Positions 16,761-26,021 of a stretch of DNA of 64,000 nucleotides are shown here, in pieces. Source of the DNA: Sphingomonas alpina (GTDB taxonomy: Bacteria > Pseudomonadota > Alphaproteobacteria > Sphingomonadales > Sphingomonadaceae); the NCBI RefSeq assembly GCF_014490665.1, contig NZ_CP061038.1, forward strand, positions 496,001 to 560,000, in the 5' to 3' direction. Position numbers and translations under genes: made by a program. The notes below the pieces were generated by a model that did no database searches, was not told the DNA's origin, and worked only from the letters and a program-made list of their open reading frames with translations. Each line of letters begins with the position of its first letter. Positions within the stretch are counted from its first letter, which is position 1.

Positions 16761-18626
16761 ATGATGCGGATCCGCGGCTTATTTTTCCTCGCAGCGGCGT
16801 CGGCCGCGATCACCGCCCCTCTCGCTCTTGCACGGCCCCAGGCCGCACCGGCCGCGGCGGCGCAATCGCCCTTCACCTTCGAGGAAGTGATGATCCCGAT
16901 GCGCGACGGAGCGAAGCTGCAGACCGTGATCCTGCGTCCGCGCGATGCCACAGGACCATTGCCGATCCTGCTGCAACGGACGCCCTATGGCGTGCCCGAT
17001 GCCGCGCCCGCGACGGTGCCGGGCAGCTACAGGACATTGATGCAGGAGGGCTATATCTTTGTCGCTCAGTCGATGCGCGGACGCTACAAATCGGACGGCG
17101 TGTTCACTCTGTCGACCGCCGTCCATCCGAAGAACAGTAAAGCGACCGACGAGGCGACCGACGCCTATGACACGATCGACTGGCTGGTGAAGAATCTGAA
17201 GGGCAATACCGGCAAGGTCGGGATGTGGGGCGTGTCCTATCCCGGCTTCGCCGCTGCGGTCGCGCTGGCCAAGCCGCATCCGCCGCTGAAGGCGGTCAGC
17301 CCGCAGGCAGCATGGATCGATTATTGGCAGAATGACGATCTGCACCGCAACGGCGCGCTGCGGCTGAGCTATGCGACCGATTGGGTCAGCTCGCTCCAAT
17401 TGAGCAAGACCAACGATGTCGGACCCGAATACGACACGCTCGACACCTATGACTGGTTCCTGCGCATGGGCACCGCCGAGGGCATCGACAAGGCGCAGTT
17501 CAAGGGCCGCTCGCCGATGTTCACAGCGCTGCTCGATCATCCCAACCATGACAGTTTCTACACTGATCAGCGCTGGACCGACTCGCTCGGCAAGACGGTC
17601 GTGCCGACGCTCAATGTCGCGGGCTATTGGGATCAGGAGGACCCGTGGGGGTCGTGGCAGATCTATGCGCGGCAGAAGCAGAACGACCCCGATCATCTGG
17701 CGCAGATGGTCGCCGGCCCCTGGGCGCATGGCGGGTGGCAGGGCAACACCTCGATGATCGGTCGCGTGCCGCTCGGCGGCGACAGCGGCAAGGATTTCCG
17801 CGACACGATCCAGGCGCCGTTCTTCGCCTATTGGCTGCACGGCAAGGGCCAGCGGCCGAATTTCGAGATGAAGAGCTTTCAGTCGGGATCGAACGTCTGG
17901 AAGGAATATAAGAGCTGGCCGCCGGCCGAAGCCAAGGCCACCGACCTTTACCTTCATGCCGACGGCTCGCTGTCCTTCACCGCGCCCGCCGCCGGCGAGG
18001 CGTGCCGTGACTATCTCTCCGACCCGGCCAATCCGGTGCCGTTCCGTCCACGACCGATCTCGAAAACCTATCCGCGCCCCGAATGGCGCTGGTGGGAAGC
18101 GGAGGATCAGCGCTTCGTCGATCATCGCCCCGATGTACTGAGCTATGTCAGCGCGCCGCTATCCGAGACTCTGACGGTGACCGGCAATATCGTCGCGCAG
18201 TTGATGGCCGCAACTACCGGCACTGACAGCGACTTCGTGGTAAAGCTGATCGACGTGCTGCCCGACGATTATGCGCCGCTCGACAACAACGCGCCGCTTG
18301 GCGCCTATCCGCAGCAACTGGGCGGCTATCAATTCCCGATCGCGATGGAAGTCCGGCGCGGCAGGTTCCTCGCCAGCGGTACCGATCCGAGGCCGCTCGT
18401 GCCGGGCAAGGTCATCGCCTGGGACGTGCCGCTCAAAGATCATGACCATGCCTTCCTGAAGGGCCATCGGCTGATGGTGCAAATCCAGTCCAGCTGGTTC
18501 CCGGTCATTGACCGTAACCCGCAGAGTTTCGTGCCCAACATCGCGCGGGCGAAACCGGGCGATTTCGTCAAGGCGACGCAGAGCGTGTGCGCCGGGTCGA
18601 AAGTCGTATTGCCGATCATGAAGTAA
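16761..18626 (+). CDS. Secreted CocE/NonD-family hydrolase
   Basis: The 621-residue protein has a signal peptide ending near ALARPQA. An alpha/beta hydrolase domain of the CocE/X-Pro dipeptidyl-peptidase type follows (VMIPMRDGAKLQTVILRP). The nucleophile is Ser159 in GMWGVSYPGF, and the C-terminal part (after about residue 420) is the jelly-roll PepX_C domain (RRGRFLASGTDPRPLVPGK, HRLMVQIQSSWFP). Such enzymes cleave acyl or peptidyl esters and amides (cocaine esterase, glutaryl-7-ACA acylase relatives); the natural substrate is unknown. ATG 16761 is chosen because AAGGG precedes it by about 6 nt. A convergent terminator follows the stop. Confidence 0.93.
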   Translation: MMRIRGLFFLAAASAAITAPLALARPQAAPAAAAQSPFTFEEVMIPMRDGAKLQTVILRPRDATGPLPILLQRTPYGVPDAAPATVPGSYRTLMQEGYIFVAQSMRGRYKSDGVFTLSTAVHPKNSKATDEATDAYDTIDWLVKNLKGNTGKVGMWGVSYPGFAAAVALAKPHPPLKAVSPQAAWIDYWQNDDLHRNGALRLSYATDWVSSLQLSKTNDVGPEYDTLDTYDWFLRMGTAEGIDKAQFKGRSPMFTALLDHPNHDSFYTDQRWTDSLGKTVVPTLNVAGYWDQEDPWGSWQIYARQKQNDPDHLAQMVAGPWAHGGWQGNTSMIGRVPLGGDSGKDFRDTIQAPFFAYWLHGKGQRPNFEMKSFQSGSNVWKEYKSWPPAEAKATDLYLHADGSLSFTAPAAGEACRDYLSDPANPVPFRPRPISKTYPRPEWRWWEAEDQRFVDHRPDVLSYVSAPLSETLTVTGNIVAQLMAATTGTDSDFVVKLIDVLPDDYAPLDNNAPLGAYPQQLGGYQFPIAMEVRRGRFLASGTDPRPLVPGKVIAWDVPLKDHDHAFLKGHRLMVQIQSSWFPVIDRNPQSFVPNIARAKPGDFVKATQSVCAGSKVVLPIMK

Positions 18627-18628
18627 CT

Positions 18629-18647
18629 CTTCCCCATGCCGGGGAAG
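18629..18647. terminator. Bidirectional hairpin between CocE and ABC permease
   Basis: CTTCCCC (18629-18635) pairs with GGGGAAG (18641-18647) around loop ATGCC, 3 bp after the hydrolase stop and 2 bp before the permease stop on the other strand. There is no long T run. Confidence 0.6.
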
Positions 18648-18649
18648 GA

Positions 18650-19426
18650 TCAGGACTTGAGCCGGTATCCGGTCTTGAAGATCCAGGCGATCACACCCAG
18701 GCACAGCAGCATGAAGGCGAAGGTGAACGCAAGACTTGCCTCCACGCCGACGTCGCCCTTGCCGAAGAAGCTCCAACGGAACCCGCTGACCAGATAGACG
18801 ACCGGGTTGAACAGGCTCACCGTCCGCCAGGGCTGGGGCAGCATGTCGATCGAATAAAAGGCGCCGCCGAGAAAAGTCAGCGGCGTGATCAGCAAGGCCG
18901 GCACGAACGACAGTTGTTCGAAGCCCTTGGCCCACACGCCGATGATGAAACCGAACAGGCTGAACGCGACGCTGGTCAGCACCAGGAATGACAGCATCGC
19001 GAACGGATGTGCGACCGGCAGCGGCACGAACAAGGTTGCGGTGGCGAGGATGATCAGTCCGAGAATGACGGACTTGGTCGTCGCCGCACCGACATAACCC
19101 AGCACCATCTCCATCGCCGAGACGGGCGCGGAGAGCAGCTCGTAGATCGTTCCGGTGAACTTCGGGAAGTAGATGCCGATCGATGCGTTGGAGATGCTCT
19201 GCGTCAATAGTGAGAGCATGATCAGCCCGGGCACGATGAAGCTGCCATAGCCAACCCCGTCGACCGTCTGCATGCGGCTGCCGATCGCGCCGCCGAACAC
19301 GACGAAATATAGGGACGTCGTGATCACCGGCGTCGCTACGCTCTGCCACAGGGTGCGCAGCGCGCGCGCCATTTCGAAGCGGTAGATCGCCCACACGCCA
19401 TGCGCGTTGAAACTATGCCCGTTCAT
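18650..19426 (-). CDS. ABC-2 type transporter permease
   Basis: The 258-residue protein has six hydrophobic segments and the ABC-2 membrane fold, with [20 protein letters not shown] early and the signature region [19 protein letters not shown] near residue 175, followed by [12 protein letters not shown]. It resembles YadH-type permeases. Its ATG overlaps the TGA of the ATPase gene by four bases, so the two form one exporter. The substrate is unknown; YadG/YadH-like pairs are broadly annotated as drug or polymer exporters. Confidence 0.93.
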   Translation of the reverse strand: MNGHSFNAHGVWAIYRFEMARALRTLWQSVATPVITTSLYFVVFGGAIGSRMQTVDGVGYGSFIVPGLIMLSLLTQSISNASIGIYFPKFTGTIYELLSAPVSAMEMVLGYVGAATTKSVILGLIILATATLFVPLPVAHPFAMLSFLVLTSVAFSLFGFIIGVWAKGFEQLSFVPALLITPLTFLGGAFYSIDMLPQPWRTVSLFNPVVYLVSGFRWSFFGKGDVGVEASLAFTFAFMLLCLGVIAWIFKTGYRLKS

Positions 19427-20367
19427 GCCGCGACCCCCTCAGCTTTGCCCTGAGCCACCAAGTCGACGAAAATATCCTCGAGCGACGATTTGCTCGTCTC
19501 CAGATCCTTGAAGCCGATGCCGAGCTCGGCAAGCTTGCGCAGCAGCGACGGGATGCCGGTTCGCTCGCTCGTCGCGTCGAATATATAGAGCAGCTTTTTA
19601 CCCTCATCTTCCAGCTCGAGGTGCCATTCTTCCAGTTCGGGCGGGATCGTGCCCATCGGCTCCTGCAGCGAGATCAGCATCTGGCGTTTGCCCAGCCGCT
19701 TCATCAGTTCGGCCTTGCGCTCGACCAGGATCAGCTTGCCCTTGTCGATCACCCCGACCCGGTCGGCCATTTCCTCGGCCTCCTCGATATAATGCGTGGT
19801 GAGGATGATCGTCGTGCCCTTGTCGCGCAGCCGATGGATCAGCTTCCACATGTCGCGTCGCAGCGACACGTCGACCCCGGCCGTCGGCTCGTCGAGGAAC
19901 AATATGTCGGGTTCATGGCTCAGCGCCTTGGCGATCAGCACGCGGCGCTTCATGCCGCCGGACAATTCCATGATCCTGGCGTCGCGCTTGTCCCACAGCG
20001 ACAGGTCGCGCAGCACTTCCTCGATATAGGCATCGTGCCCGGAGCGGCCGAACAGGCGGCGGCTGAACTTCACCGTCGCCAGTACGGTCTCGAACATGTC
20101 GACCGATAATTCCTGTGGCACCAACCCGACCAGACGGCGCGCCGCGCGGAATTCGTTGATCGCGTCATGCCCCATCACCGTGACCGTACCGGTCGATGGC
20201 GTGACGATGCCGCAGATGATGCTGATCAGCGTCGTCTTGCCCGCGCCATTCGGCCCGAGCAGTGCGAAGATCTCGCCCTTGGCGATGTCGAGGTCGACCG
20301 AATGCAGCGCGGTCGTACCCGACCCATAGGTCTTGGATACGCCGCTGACGGAGAGAATGGTGTCCAC
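19423..20367 (-). CDS. ABC transporter ATP-binding protein (YadG-like)
   Basis: The 314-residue ATPase has Walker [10 protein letters not shown], signature LSGGMKRR, Walker [13 protein letters not shown] and the H-loop [18 protein letters not shown]. About 75 residues follow the ATPase core, as in YadG/CcmA-type exporters of the ABC-2 class. GTG 20367 ([12 protein letters not shown]) is taken as start because AAAAGGGGG lies upstream. The longer in-frame extension to 20454 lacks a ribosome site and does not look like protein. It is coupled by ATGA to the permease. Confidence 0.92.
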   Translation of the reverse strand: MDTILSVSGVSKTYGSGTTALHSVDLDIAKGEIFALLGPNGAGKTTLISIICGIVTPSTGTVTVMGHDAINEFRAARRLVGLVPQELSVDMFETVLATVKFSRRLFGRSGHDAYIEEVLRDLSLWDKRDARIMELSGGMKRRVLIAKALSHEPDILFLDEPTAGVDVSLRRDMWKLIHRLRDKGTTIILTTHYIEEAEEMADRVGVIDKGKLILVERKAELMKRLGKRQMLISLQEPMGTIPPELEEWHLELEDEGKKLLYIFDATSERTGIPSLLRKLAELGIGFKDLETSKSSLEDIFVDLVAQGKAEGVAA

Positions 20368-20481
20368 TTGGCCCCCTTTTAGGATGGCCCATAGGTAGGA
20401 CCGCCACGGCCTCGCTTCAATCGCGCGGGTCTTTTGTTTTGAGCATTGCGCCACGAAAATCCGCTATTCCGGACGCTCTCT

Positions 20482-21228
20482 TCAGCTCTTTTCGCGCGCT
20501 TCTCTGACTGCCTTTTCCAGCTCTTCGAGCGTCAGGGCGGTCGACACGACCTTGTCGCCGATCACCCAGCTCGGCGTACCGGTCAGTCCCAATTGCTGCG
20601 CCATGCTGCGGTTGGTCGCGATCTCCGCCTCGGCGCGCGATGTCATTGCCGCTGCCTTGGTCATGTCCAGGCCGGCCTGTTTGGCGGCTGCGGTCATGCT
20701 CTGGGGGGTGAGCTGCCCGCCGGCATAAAGCGCATCGTGGAACGCCTTGAACTTGCCCTGTTCGGCTGCCGCGAGGCTCAGCTTTGCAGCGACGATGCTC
20801 TCTTCGCTCAGGATGGGAAATTCGCGGAACACGATCTTCACCTTGGGATCGCGTGCGACAAGTTCGGCGATCGCCGGCAGGCTGGCGCGGCAATAGCCAC
20901 AATTATAGTCGTAATATTCGACCAGTGTGACATCGCCCTTGGGATTGCCGATCCATGCTCCGCCGAACGGCTCGAGGATCGCCTTGTGGTTGGCGTCGAT
21001 CAATTTGGACATCTGTCGATCGCGCAGCCGGTCCATCGCCTCAGGAATGAGTTCCGGATGCGCGAGTACATATTCGCGCACCACGGCCTCGACGCGCGCC
21101 GTATCGGTGACACCGAGCCTCCCCGGTGCAACGCGCTGCAGACCCCACATCGCGGCCGCGCCGACCAGGGCTGCGAGCAGCACCGCGCCGGCCAGTGCCA
21201 AAGGATTTCTGGACAGTCGATCGATCAT
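20482..21228 (-). CDS. DsbA-family thiol:disulfide oxidoreductase
   Basis: The 248-residue protein has an N-terminal membrane anchor (about residues 9-30). An N-terminal extension of the Com1/ScsC type follows (VREYVLAHPELIPEAMDRLR), and then a thioredoxin-DsbA fold with the active site CGYC at 110-113 (VEYYDYNCGYC) and a cis-Pro loop GTPSWVIG. It should oxidise or isomerise disulfides in periplasmic proteins. It follows the M48 protease gene on the same strand with a 31-bp gap, and the two probably share a transcript. Confidence 0.93.
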   Translation of the reverse strand: MIDRLSRNPLALAGAVLLAALVGAAAMWGLQRVAPGRLGVTDTARVEAVVREYVLAHPELIPEAMDRLRDRQMSKLIDANHKAILEPFGGAWIGNPKGDVTLVEYYDYNCGYCRASLPAIAELVARDPKVKIVFREFPILSEESIVAAKLSLAAAEQGKFKAFHDALYAGGQLTPQSMTAAAKQAGLDMTKAAAMTSRAEAEIATNRSMAQQLGLTGTPSWVIGDKVVSTALTLEELEKAVREAREKS

Positions 21229-21259
21229 TGATGCTGGTACTTCTCTGGTCGGCTGCCGC

Positions 21260-22621
21260 TCATCGGCGCTTGAATTTCTTGGGGTTCTCTTCGATGTCGT
21301 TCTGCGCGGTCATGGCAATGTCCTGCGCGCGGATCCAGTCGATGCTGTTGGGGGGCAGCCCGGCCATCGCCCCGCGTGCACTATAGGCCGCAGTCGGTGA
21401 ATCGCCGCGCATGCTCGCGGTCTCCGCGTTCGCCAGCAAGGCGCGAGGCTGATCGCCGGTCAGTTCGTAGACTGTACCAAGCTGGAACCAGGCGAACGGA
21501 TTCTGGTCGTCGCGCGCGATGGCGCCGCGCAATACCGTCACCGCCTCAGGATAGTTCGCCTTGTTCTCTGTCGCGATCAGCGCATGGCCGAACGTCGTTG
21601 CGATCAGCGGCGAATTGTCCGACCGGCGCGTTGCGTCGCGCAACGGCTCGAGCGCTTCGACCGGCTTGCCAGCCTCAAGCAGGATCTGGCCCTTGATCTC
21701 GAGGAAATAGGGGTCGTGCGGATCGGCCTTGATCAGTGCCGCGGCTTCGGCATCGGCCTTTTCGGGATAGCCGGACTTATGCCAGGCATAGGCGCGGGCA
21801 TAATGGGCATAGACGCTCTGATCCGTATCGGGAAAGACGTTGAGCGTGGTCTTGGGGTCGGAGACGAAGCCGAGCAGCTTGGCCTTGACGCGCTTGAACC
21901 GCTCTTCGAGTGCCGGATCGAGTTTCGTGTTCCAGGAGGGCGCGGACTCCAGGTCGTGCGTCAGGTTGGCGATGCGCGCGCCGCTCAGTGGATGGCTCTG
22001 CGCATAAGGGTCGATATTCTTCACCCCATAGGCATATTCCTGGTTCTGGAGCTTCTTGAAGAAGCTGATCATACCCTTTCCGGTAATCCCCGAGGCATTG
22101 AGATAGCGCGCGCCCGCCGCATCCGCGCTTGATTCCTGGACGCGGGTGAAGGCGAGGAACTTGCCCATCGCGGCCTGCTGGCCGGCCTGCAGGATGCCGA
22201 TCCCGGCATCGCCAGCACCGGCGGCGATCGCGGCGAGGCCCAGCACCATGCTCACGATCGAAATGCCCATGGCGGGCTTGGCGCCCGCATCCTGCAGCAC
22301 GACATGGCCATCGGCGATATGGCCGAGTTCGTGCGCGATGACGCCCTGCACCTGGTTGGCATTGTCGGCCGCCTGGATCAGTCCCGAATGGACATAGACG
22401 ACCTGCCCGCCCGCGACGAAGGCATTGATGGAATCATCGTTGATCAGGACGACACGCACATTGCGTGGACTGAGCCCGGCCGCAAGGATGAGCGGCCGCG
22501 ACATGTCGTTGAACATCGCCTCGGTTTCCGCGTCGCGCAGGATCGATTGCGCAGCGGCGGGTTGTGCCCAGAGGAGTAGAGCGGCCGTCAGACCAGCGAG
22601 AATCCGCTTCATGCCCGACAT
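21260..22621 (-). CDS. Periplasmic M48-family metalloprotease with TPR domain (BepA-like)
   Basis: The 453-residue protein has a signal peptide (LTAALLLWAQPAAAQ). An M48 zinc protease domain with HELGH at 97-101 and the third ligand Glu in SSADAAGARYL follows. Then come C-terminal TPRs (YPEKADAEAAALIKADPHDP, WFQLGTVYELTGDQPRALL). This is the BepA/YfgC architecture, which handles assembly and quality control of outer-membrane proteins such as LptD. An ATG three codons in (22612) is an alternative start. The next gene downstream is the DsbA-like protein, which fits a shared envelope-quality role. Confidence 0.93.
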   Translation of the reverse strand: MSGMKRILAGLTAALLLWAQPAAAQSILRDAETEAMFNDMSRPLILAAGLSPRNVRVVLINDDSINAFVAGGQVVYVHSGLIQAADNANQVQGVIAHELGHIADGHVVLQDAGAKPAMGISIVSMVLGLAAIAAGAGDAGIGILQAGQQAAMGKFLAFTRVQESSADAAGARYLNASGITGKGMISFFKKLQNQEYAYGVKNIDPYAQSHPLSGARIANLTHDLESAPSWNTKLDPALEERFKRVKAKLLGFVSDPKTTLNVFPDTDQSVYAHYARAYAWHKSGYPEKADAEAAALIKADPHDPYFLEIKGQILLEAGKPVEALEPLRDATRRSDNSPLIATTFGHALIATENKANYPEAVTVLRGAIARDDQNPFAWFQLGTVYELTGDQPRALLANAETASMRGDSPTAAYSARGAMAGLPPNSIDWIRAQDIAMTAQNDIEENPKKFKRR

Positions 22622-22758
22622 ATCGACACTTCTGCCCGCTCTGGCAACGGGGAAGGGCCGACTGTGGCGCGGGATCGCTGAATAGCGGGTGAAATACGCA
22701 CACCGTGAAACGGAAACGGCGGCGAAGGCATTCAGCCCTCGCCGCCGCTAACCATCGC

Positions 22759-22779
22759 TCCTTCCTCGGAGAGGAAGGA
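22759..22779 (-). terminator. Hairpin downstream of rne
   Basis: TCCTTCCTC (22759-22767) and GAGGAAGGA (22771-22779) form a perfect 9-bp stem with loop GGA. It lies 11 bp past the stop at 22790 of the alternative C-terminal frame of rne, which supports 22790 as the ancestral end of the gene. Confidence 0.65.
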
Positions 22780-22789
22780 CGATTCCGGC

Positions 22790-23224
22790 TTATGCCCCGA
22801 AGGTGCGCTGCCACCAGCCGCGGCGCGGCGAGCCGGCCTCGCCTGGATCGGCATCATTGGCCGCATCGCCGGGACCCGCTGCTGCCGTATCGGCAGGATC
22901 TGCGCCATCGAGTCCGTTACCAGCCGGGACGGCCCGCATGTCGGATTCATCGGGCTGAGCCGCCTCGGCGGCCGCGCCGGCCTTTTTGCGCGGCGCGCGA
23001 CGCTTTGCCTTGGGCGCGGCTTCCTCGATCACCGGCTCGGGAGCTGGTGCAGGGGCCTCGACCTGGGTTTCAGGGGCAGCCTTGGCTTTGGCCTTGCGCG
23101 CACGCTTGGGCTTGGCCGGTGCTTCGGTTTCAACCTCGGCCTCGACGACCGGTGGCTCCACCGGTGCTTTTGCAACCACAGCCGGAACCTCGGCCGCATC
23201 GCGTGCCTTGGGACGACGACGGCC
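22790..23224 (-). pseudogene. rne: Out-of-frame C-terminal tail of ribonuclease E
   Basis: In the -1 frame relative to the main rne frame, this stretch encodes a continuous Ala/Pro/Lys/Glu-rich tail. It includes KAPVEPPVVEAEVETEAP, KPKRARKAKAKAAP and an end RRGWWQRTFGA of the kind found at the C-terminus of sphingomonad RNase E. In the main frame the same DNA gives an Arg/Pro/Ser-rich string with no such character. The two frames can be joined at A5G2 (23223-23229, minus strand) by one base. Either the gene is frameshifted in this strain, the base call is wrong, or the ribosome shifts. Confidence 0.75.
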
Positions 23225-25524
23225 TTTTTCGGCGCTTCGACCGGCTCTGCCTCGGCCACCGGCTCTTCTAGCGGTGCCTCGGTCACGGCCTCGTCGGCGG
23301 TGATCGCCTCGCCGGCCTCGTTGGTCCGTTCGCCCTCGTTGCGGCGACCGCCACGACGACCCCGGCGACCGCGACGGCGACGGCCTTCGCCGTCACCGGC
23401 TGCCTGCTCGCCTGTTGCGTCGACCGTTGCTTCGCTCTCGCCAGCTTCCGCATCTTCGAGTGCGTCTTCGGCATCGGCTTGTGCATTGGCCTGTGCGGCG
23501 GCGGCATCGCCCTCCGGCGTACCATCGCCTTCGACACGATTGCGGCCGCGGCGTCCGCGACGGCGGCGACGGCGACGCGAGCCACCCTCATCGTCGCCCG
23601 ACCGCTCGGGGCGCTCGCCGCGTTCACGCGGTTCGCGCGCCTTGCGCGGCTCTTCGACTTCGTCCTCCTCGACCTCGTCGATCTCATCCTCGATATCCTC
23701 GGGGACGTCCTCGTCGAATTCCTCGATTGGCGCGTCGAAGCGTGGCGCATGTGCCGGCGGCGGTCCGGAGACTTCCACCGACATGCGCGCGCCTTCCTGT
23801 TCACCGTCCGGCGCGACTTCGATCTTCACGCCGTAGCGATCCTCGATCTCGGCCAGTTCCGCGCGCTTGCGGTTGAGCAGGTAGAAGGCCGCCTCCATGC
23901 TGGCGCGCAGCGTGACTTCGGAACCGCGACCGCGTGCGGCCTCGTCCTCGATCATGCGCAGTGCCGACAGGCCGGCCGACGACGCGGTCCGGACCAGGCC
24001 GGTGCCTTCGCAATGCGGGCACTGGCGGGTCGATGCTTCGAGCACGCCGGTGCGCAACCGCTGGCGGCTCATTTCCATCAGGCCGAAGCTGGAGATGCGG
24101 CCGACCTGGATGCGGGCGCGATCATTCTTCAGCGCCTCCTTCATCGCCTTCTCGACCTTCCGGACGTTCGATCCGTTGTCCATGTCGATAAAGTCGATCA
24201 CAACGAGGCCGGCCATGTCGCGCAGGCGCAACTGGCGCGCGATTTCCTGCGTCGCTTCGAGATTGGTCGCGGTCGCGGTCTGTTCGATCGAATGCTCGCG
24301 CGTCGACCGGCCGGAGTTGATGTCGATCGAGACCAGAGCTTCGGTCGGATTGATGACCAGATAGCCGCCCGATTTCAGCTGCACCACGGGATGGTACATC
24401 GCGCCGAGCTGATCCTCGACATGCGCGCGCTGGAACAGCGGCACCGGGTCGGAATAATGCTTCACCTTGCGCGCATGGCTCGGCATCAGCAGCTTCATGA
24501 AGTCCTTGGCGTGGCGATAGCCGTCCTCGCCCTCGACGATCACCTCGTCGATCTCGCGGTTATAGATATCGCGGATTGCGCGCTTGATCAGGTCGCTGTC
24601 GCCGTACACCAGCGCGGGCGCCGACGAGGACAATGTGGTCTCGCGAATGCCGTCCCACAGCCGGGCGAGATAATCGAAGTCGCGCTTGATCTCGACCTTG
24701 GTGCGCTGCAGCCCGGCGGTGCGCACGATGCAGCCCATCGACGGCGGCAGCTTCATGTCCGCCATGATCGACTTCAAACGCTTGCGGTCGCCCGCGTTCG
24801 AAATCTTGCGGCTGATCCCGCCGCCATGCGACGTGTTGGGCATCAGCACGCAATAGCGGCCGGCAAGCGACAAATAGGTGGTCAGCGCCGCGCCTTTATT
24901 GCCGCGCTCTTCCTTGACGACCTGAACCAGCAGCACCTGACGGCGGCGGATCACGTCCTGGATCTTGTAGCGGCGGCGCAGGTTCATGCGCCGTTCGCGC
25001 AGATCGTCGACCGCGTCGTCGGACGCGCCGCGCTTGCGCCGGCCGCGCGAACGACCGCCTTCTTCAGCGGCAACTTCGGCCTGCACGCCGCCATCGTCCT
25101 CGAACCGTTCTACCGTTTCTTCGTCGATATCGCCGTCATGATCATGGGCGTCATGATCATGGTCATCGTCATACTCGTCGCCGTGCAGCTCGTCCTGTGC
25201 ATCCTGTTCGGCGCGCAGTGCGGCTTCCTCGGCGGCATGCTCCGCCTCTTCGCGAAGCAGGGCATCGCGATCTTCCTTGGGGATCTGGTAGTAATCGGGG
25301 TGGATTTCACTGAACGCCAGGAAGCCATGGCGATTGCCGCCATAGTCGATGAACGCCGCCTGCAGCGACGGTTCGACCCGGGTAACCTTGGCTAGATAGA
25401 TATTTCCCTTGAGCTGCTTGCGCTCGGCGGACTCGAAATCAAACTCCTCGATCCGGTTCCCTTTGACGACCGCCACACGGGTTTCTTCCCGGTGGCGTGC
25501 GTCGATCAGCATACGCGTTGTCAT
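23029..25524 (-). CDS. rne: Ribonuclease E, catalytic core intact, C-terminal tail frameshifted
   Basis: As read, the frame gives 831 residues. The N-terminal half is a standard RNase E/G: MTTRMLIDARHREETRVAVV, an S1 domain interrupted by a long acidic/His-rich insertion (about residues 95-180), the catalytic DFIDMDNGSN near residue 440 and the zinc-link CPHCEGTG near 505. The C-terminal half is a disordered acidic and Arg-rich scaffold (RRRRRRGRRGRN). RNase E initiates mRNA decay and rRNA/tRNA processing and builds the degradosome. After PVEAPKK (near 23225) the frame loses its bias and stops at 23029, while the -1 frame continues the expected tail to 22790. The catalytic core is unaffected. 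Divergent from amiC. Confidence 0.93.
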   Translation of the reverse strand: MTTRMLIDARHREETRVAVVKGNRIEEFDFESAERKQLKGNIYLAKVTRVEPSLQAAFIDYGGNRHGFLAFSEIHPDYYQIPKEDRDALLREEAEHAAEEAALRAEQDAQDELHGDEYDDDHDHDAHDHDGDIDEETVERFEDDGGVQAEVAAEEGGRSRGRRKRGASDDAVDDLRERRMNLRRRYKIQDVIRRRQVLLVQVVKEERGNKGAALTTYLSLAGRYCVLMPNTSHGGGISRKISNAGDRKRLKSIMADMKLPPSMGCIVRTAGLQRTKVEIKRDFDYLARLWDGIRETTLSSSAPALVYGDSDLIKRAIRDIYNREIDEVIVEGEDGYRHAKDFMKLLMPSHARKVKHYSDPVPLFQRAHVEDQLGAMYHPVVQLKSGGYLVINPTEALVSIDINSGRSTREHSIEQTATATNLEATQEIARQLRLRDMAGLVVIDFIDMDNGSNVRKVEKAMKEALKNDRARIQVGRISSFGLMEMSRQRLRTGVLEASTRQCPHCEGTGLVRTASSAGLSALRMIEDEAARGRGSEVTLRASMEAAFYLLNRKRAELAEIEDRYGVKIEVAPDGEQEGARMSVEVSGPPPAHAPRFDAPIEEFDEDVPEDIEDEIDEVEEDEVEEPRKAREPRERGERPERSGDDEGGSRRRRRRRGRRGRNRVEGDGTPEGDAAAAQANAQADAEDALEDAEAGESEATVDATGEQAAGDGEGRRRRGRRGRRGGRRNEGERTNEAGEAITADEAVTEAPLEEPVAEAEPVEAPKKAVVVPRHAMRPRFRLWLQKHRWSHRSSRPRLKPKHRPSPSVRARPKPRLPLKPRSRPLHQLPSR

Positions 25525-26021
25525 TGACTATTCTCCGGGCGCGCGGTCCGGGATGCAGCTGGTAAAGGCTGGGCCGGGATGGCCGCGCGCAATTGTGATG
25601 GCCGTCGTGCCGGGCGAAAGAGTCGCCTGGCCCGGACATGCCGCTGTTGTCGAAATTTGCCTCTGCTCGCCGCGCACGCCTGGGCGCCTGGCCCATGGCA
25701 CCTGACACGCCCACGAACCCGCCGGTCGGAACCGGTCGGTGCGGGCGGGAAAGGAAATGCGTCATTGCGAACTTCAACCTGGAAGGACCATGCCCGGGAA
25801 ACCGGGGCGGCCGTGAGACCGGATTGGGCGCATGAACACTGCGCTTACCGGTGCAATTTCGCATCTAGCACCGGACGTTCGGCGCAGCAACCGGCACGTT
25901 CCTGCCGCCGTTACGGCAATATCATGCCGAACGTGCCGTTAACCGCTTCGCTTCACCGTGTTGGAAGGGGGCGGGCGGTATCCAGCCAGTGTCATTATTG
26001 TTCGAATGGGACCCCCCGCCC
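25525..26021. other. 497-bp rne/amiC divergent region, probable rne 5' leader
   Basis: No gene is convincing here; the short frames lack coding bias. The GC-rich sequence holds several possible hairpins, such as the doubled CCGGTCGG/AACCGGTCGG motif near 25722-25740. RNase E genes in other bacteria have long autoregulatory leaders, so part of this may be rne 5' UTR. That is an inference. Confidence 0.5.

Noticed and set aside
16779..18125. 448-residue minus-strand frame opposite the CocE gene
   Set aside because: Shadow of a well-supported hydrolase gene; no motifs.
23479..25395. 638-residue plus-strand frame opposite rne
   Set aside because: It is antisense to conserved RNase E motifs; the hydrophobic stretches come from complementing the acidic insertion.
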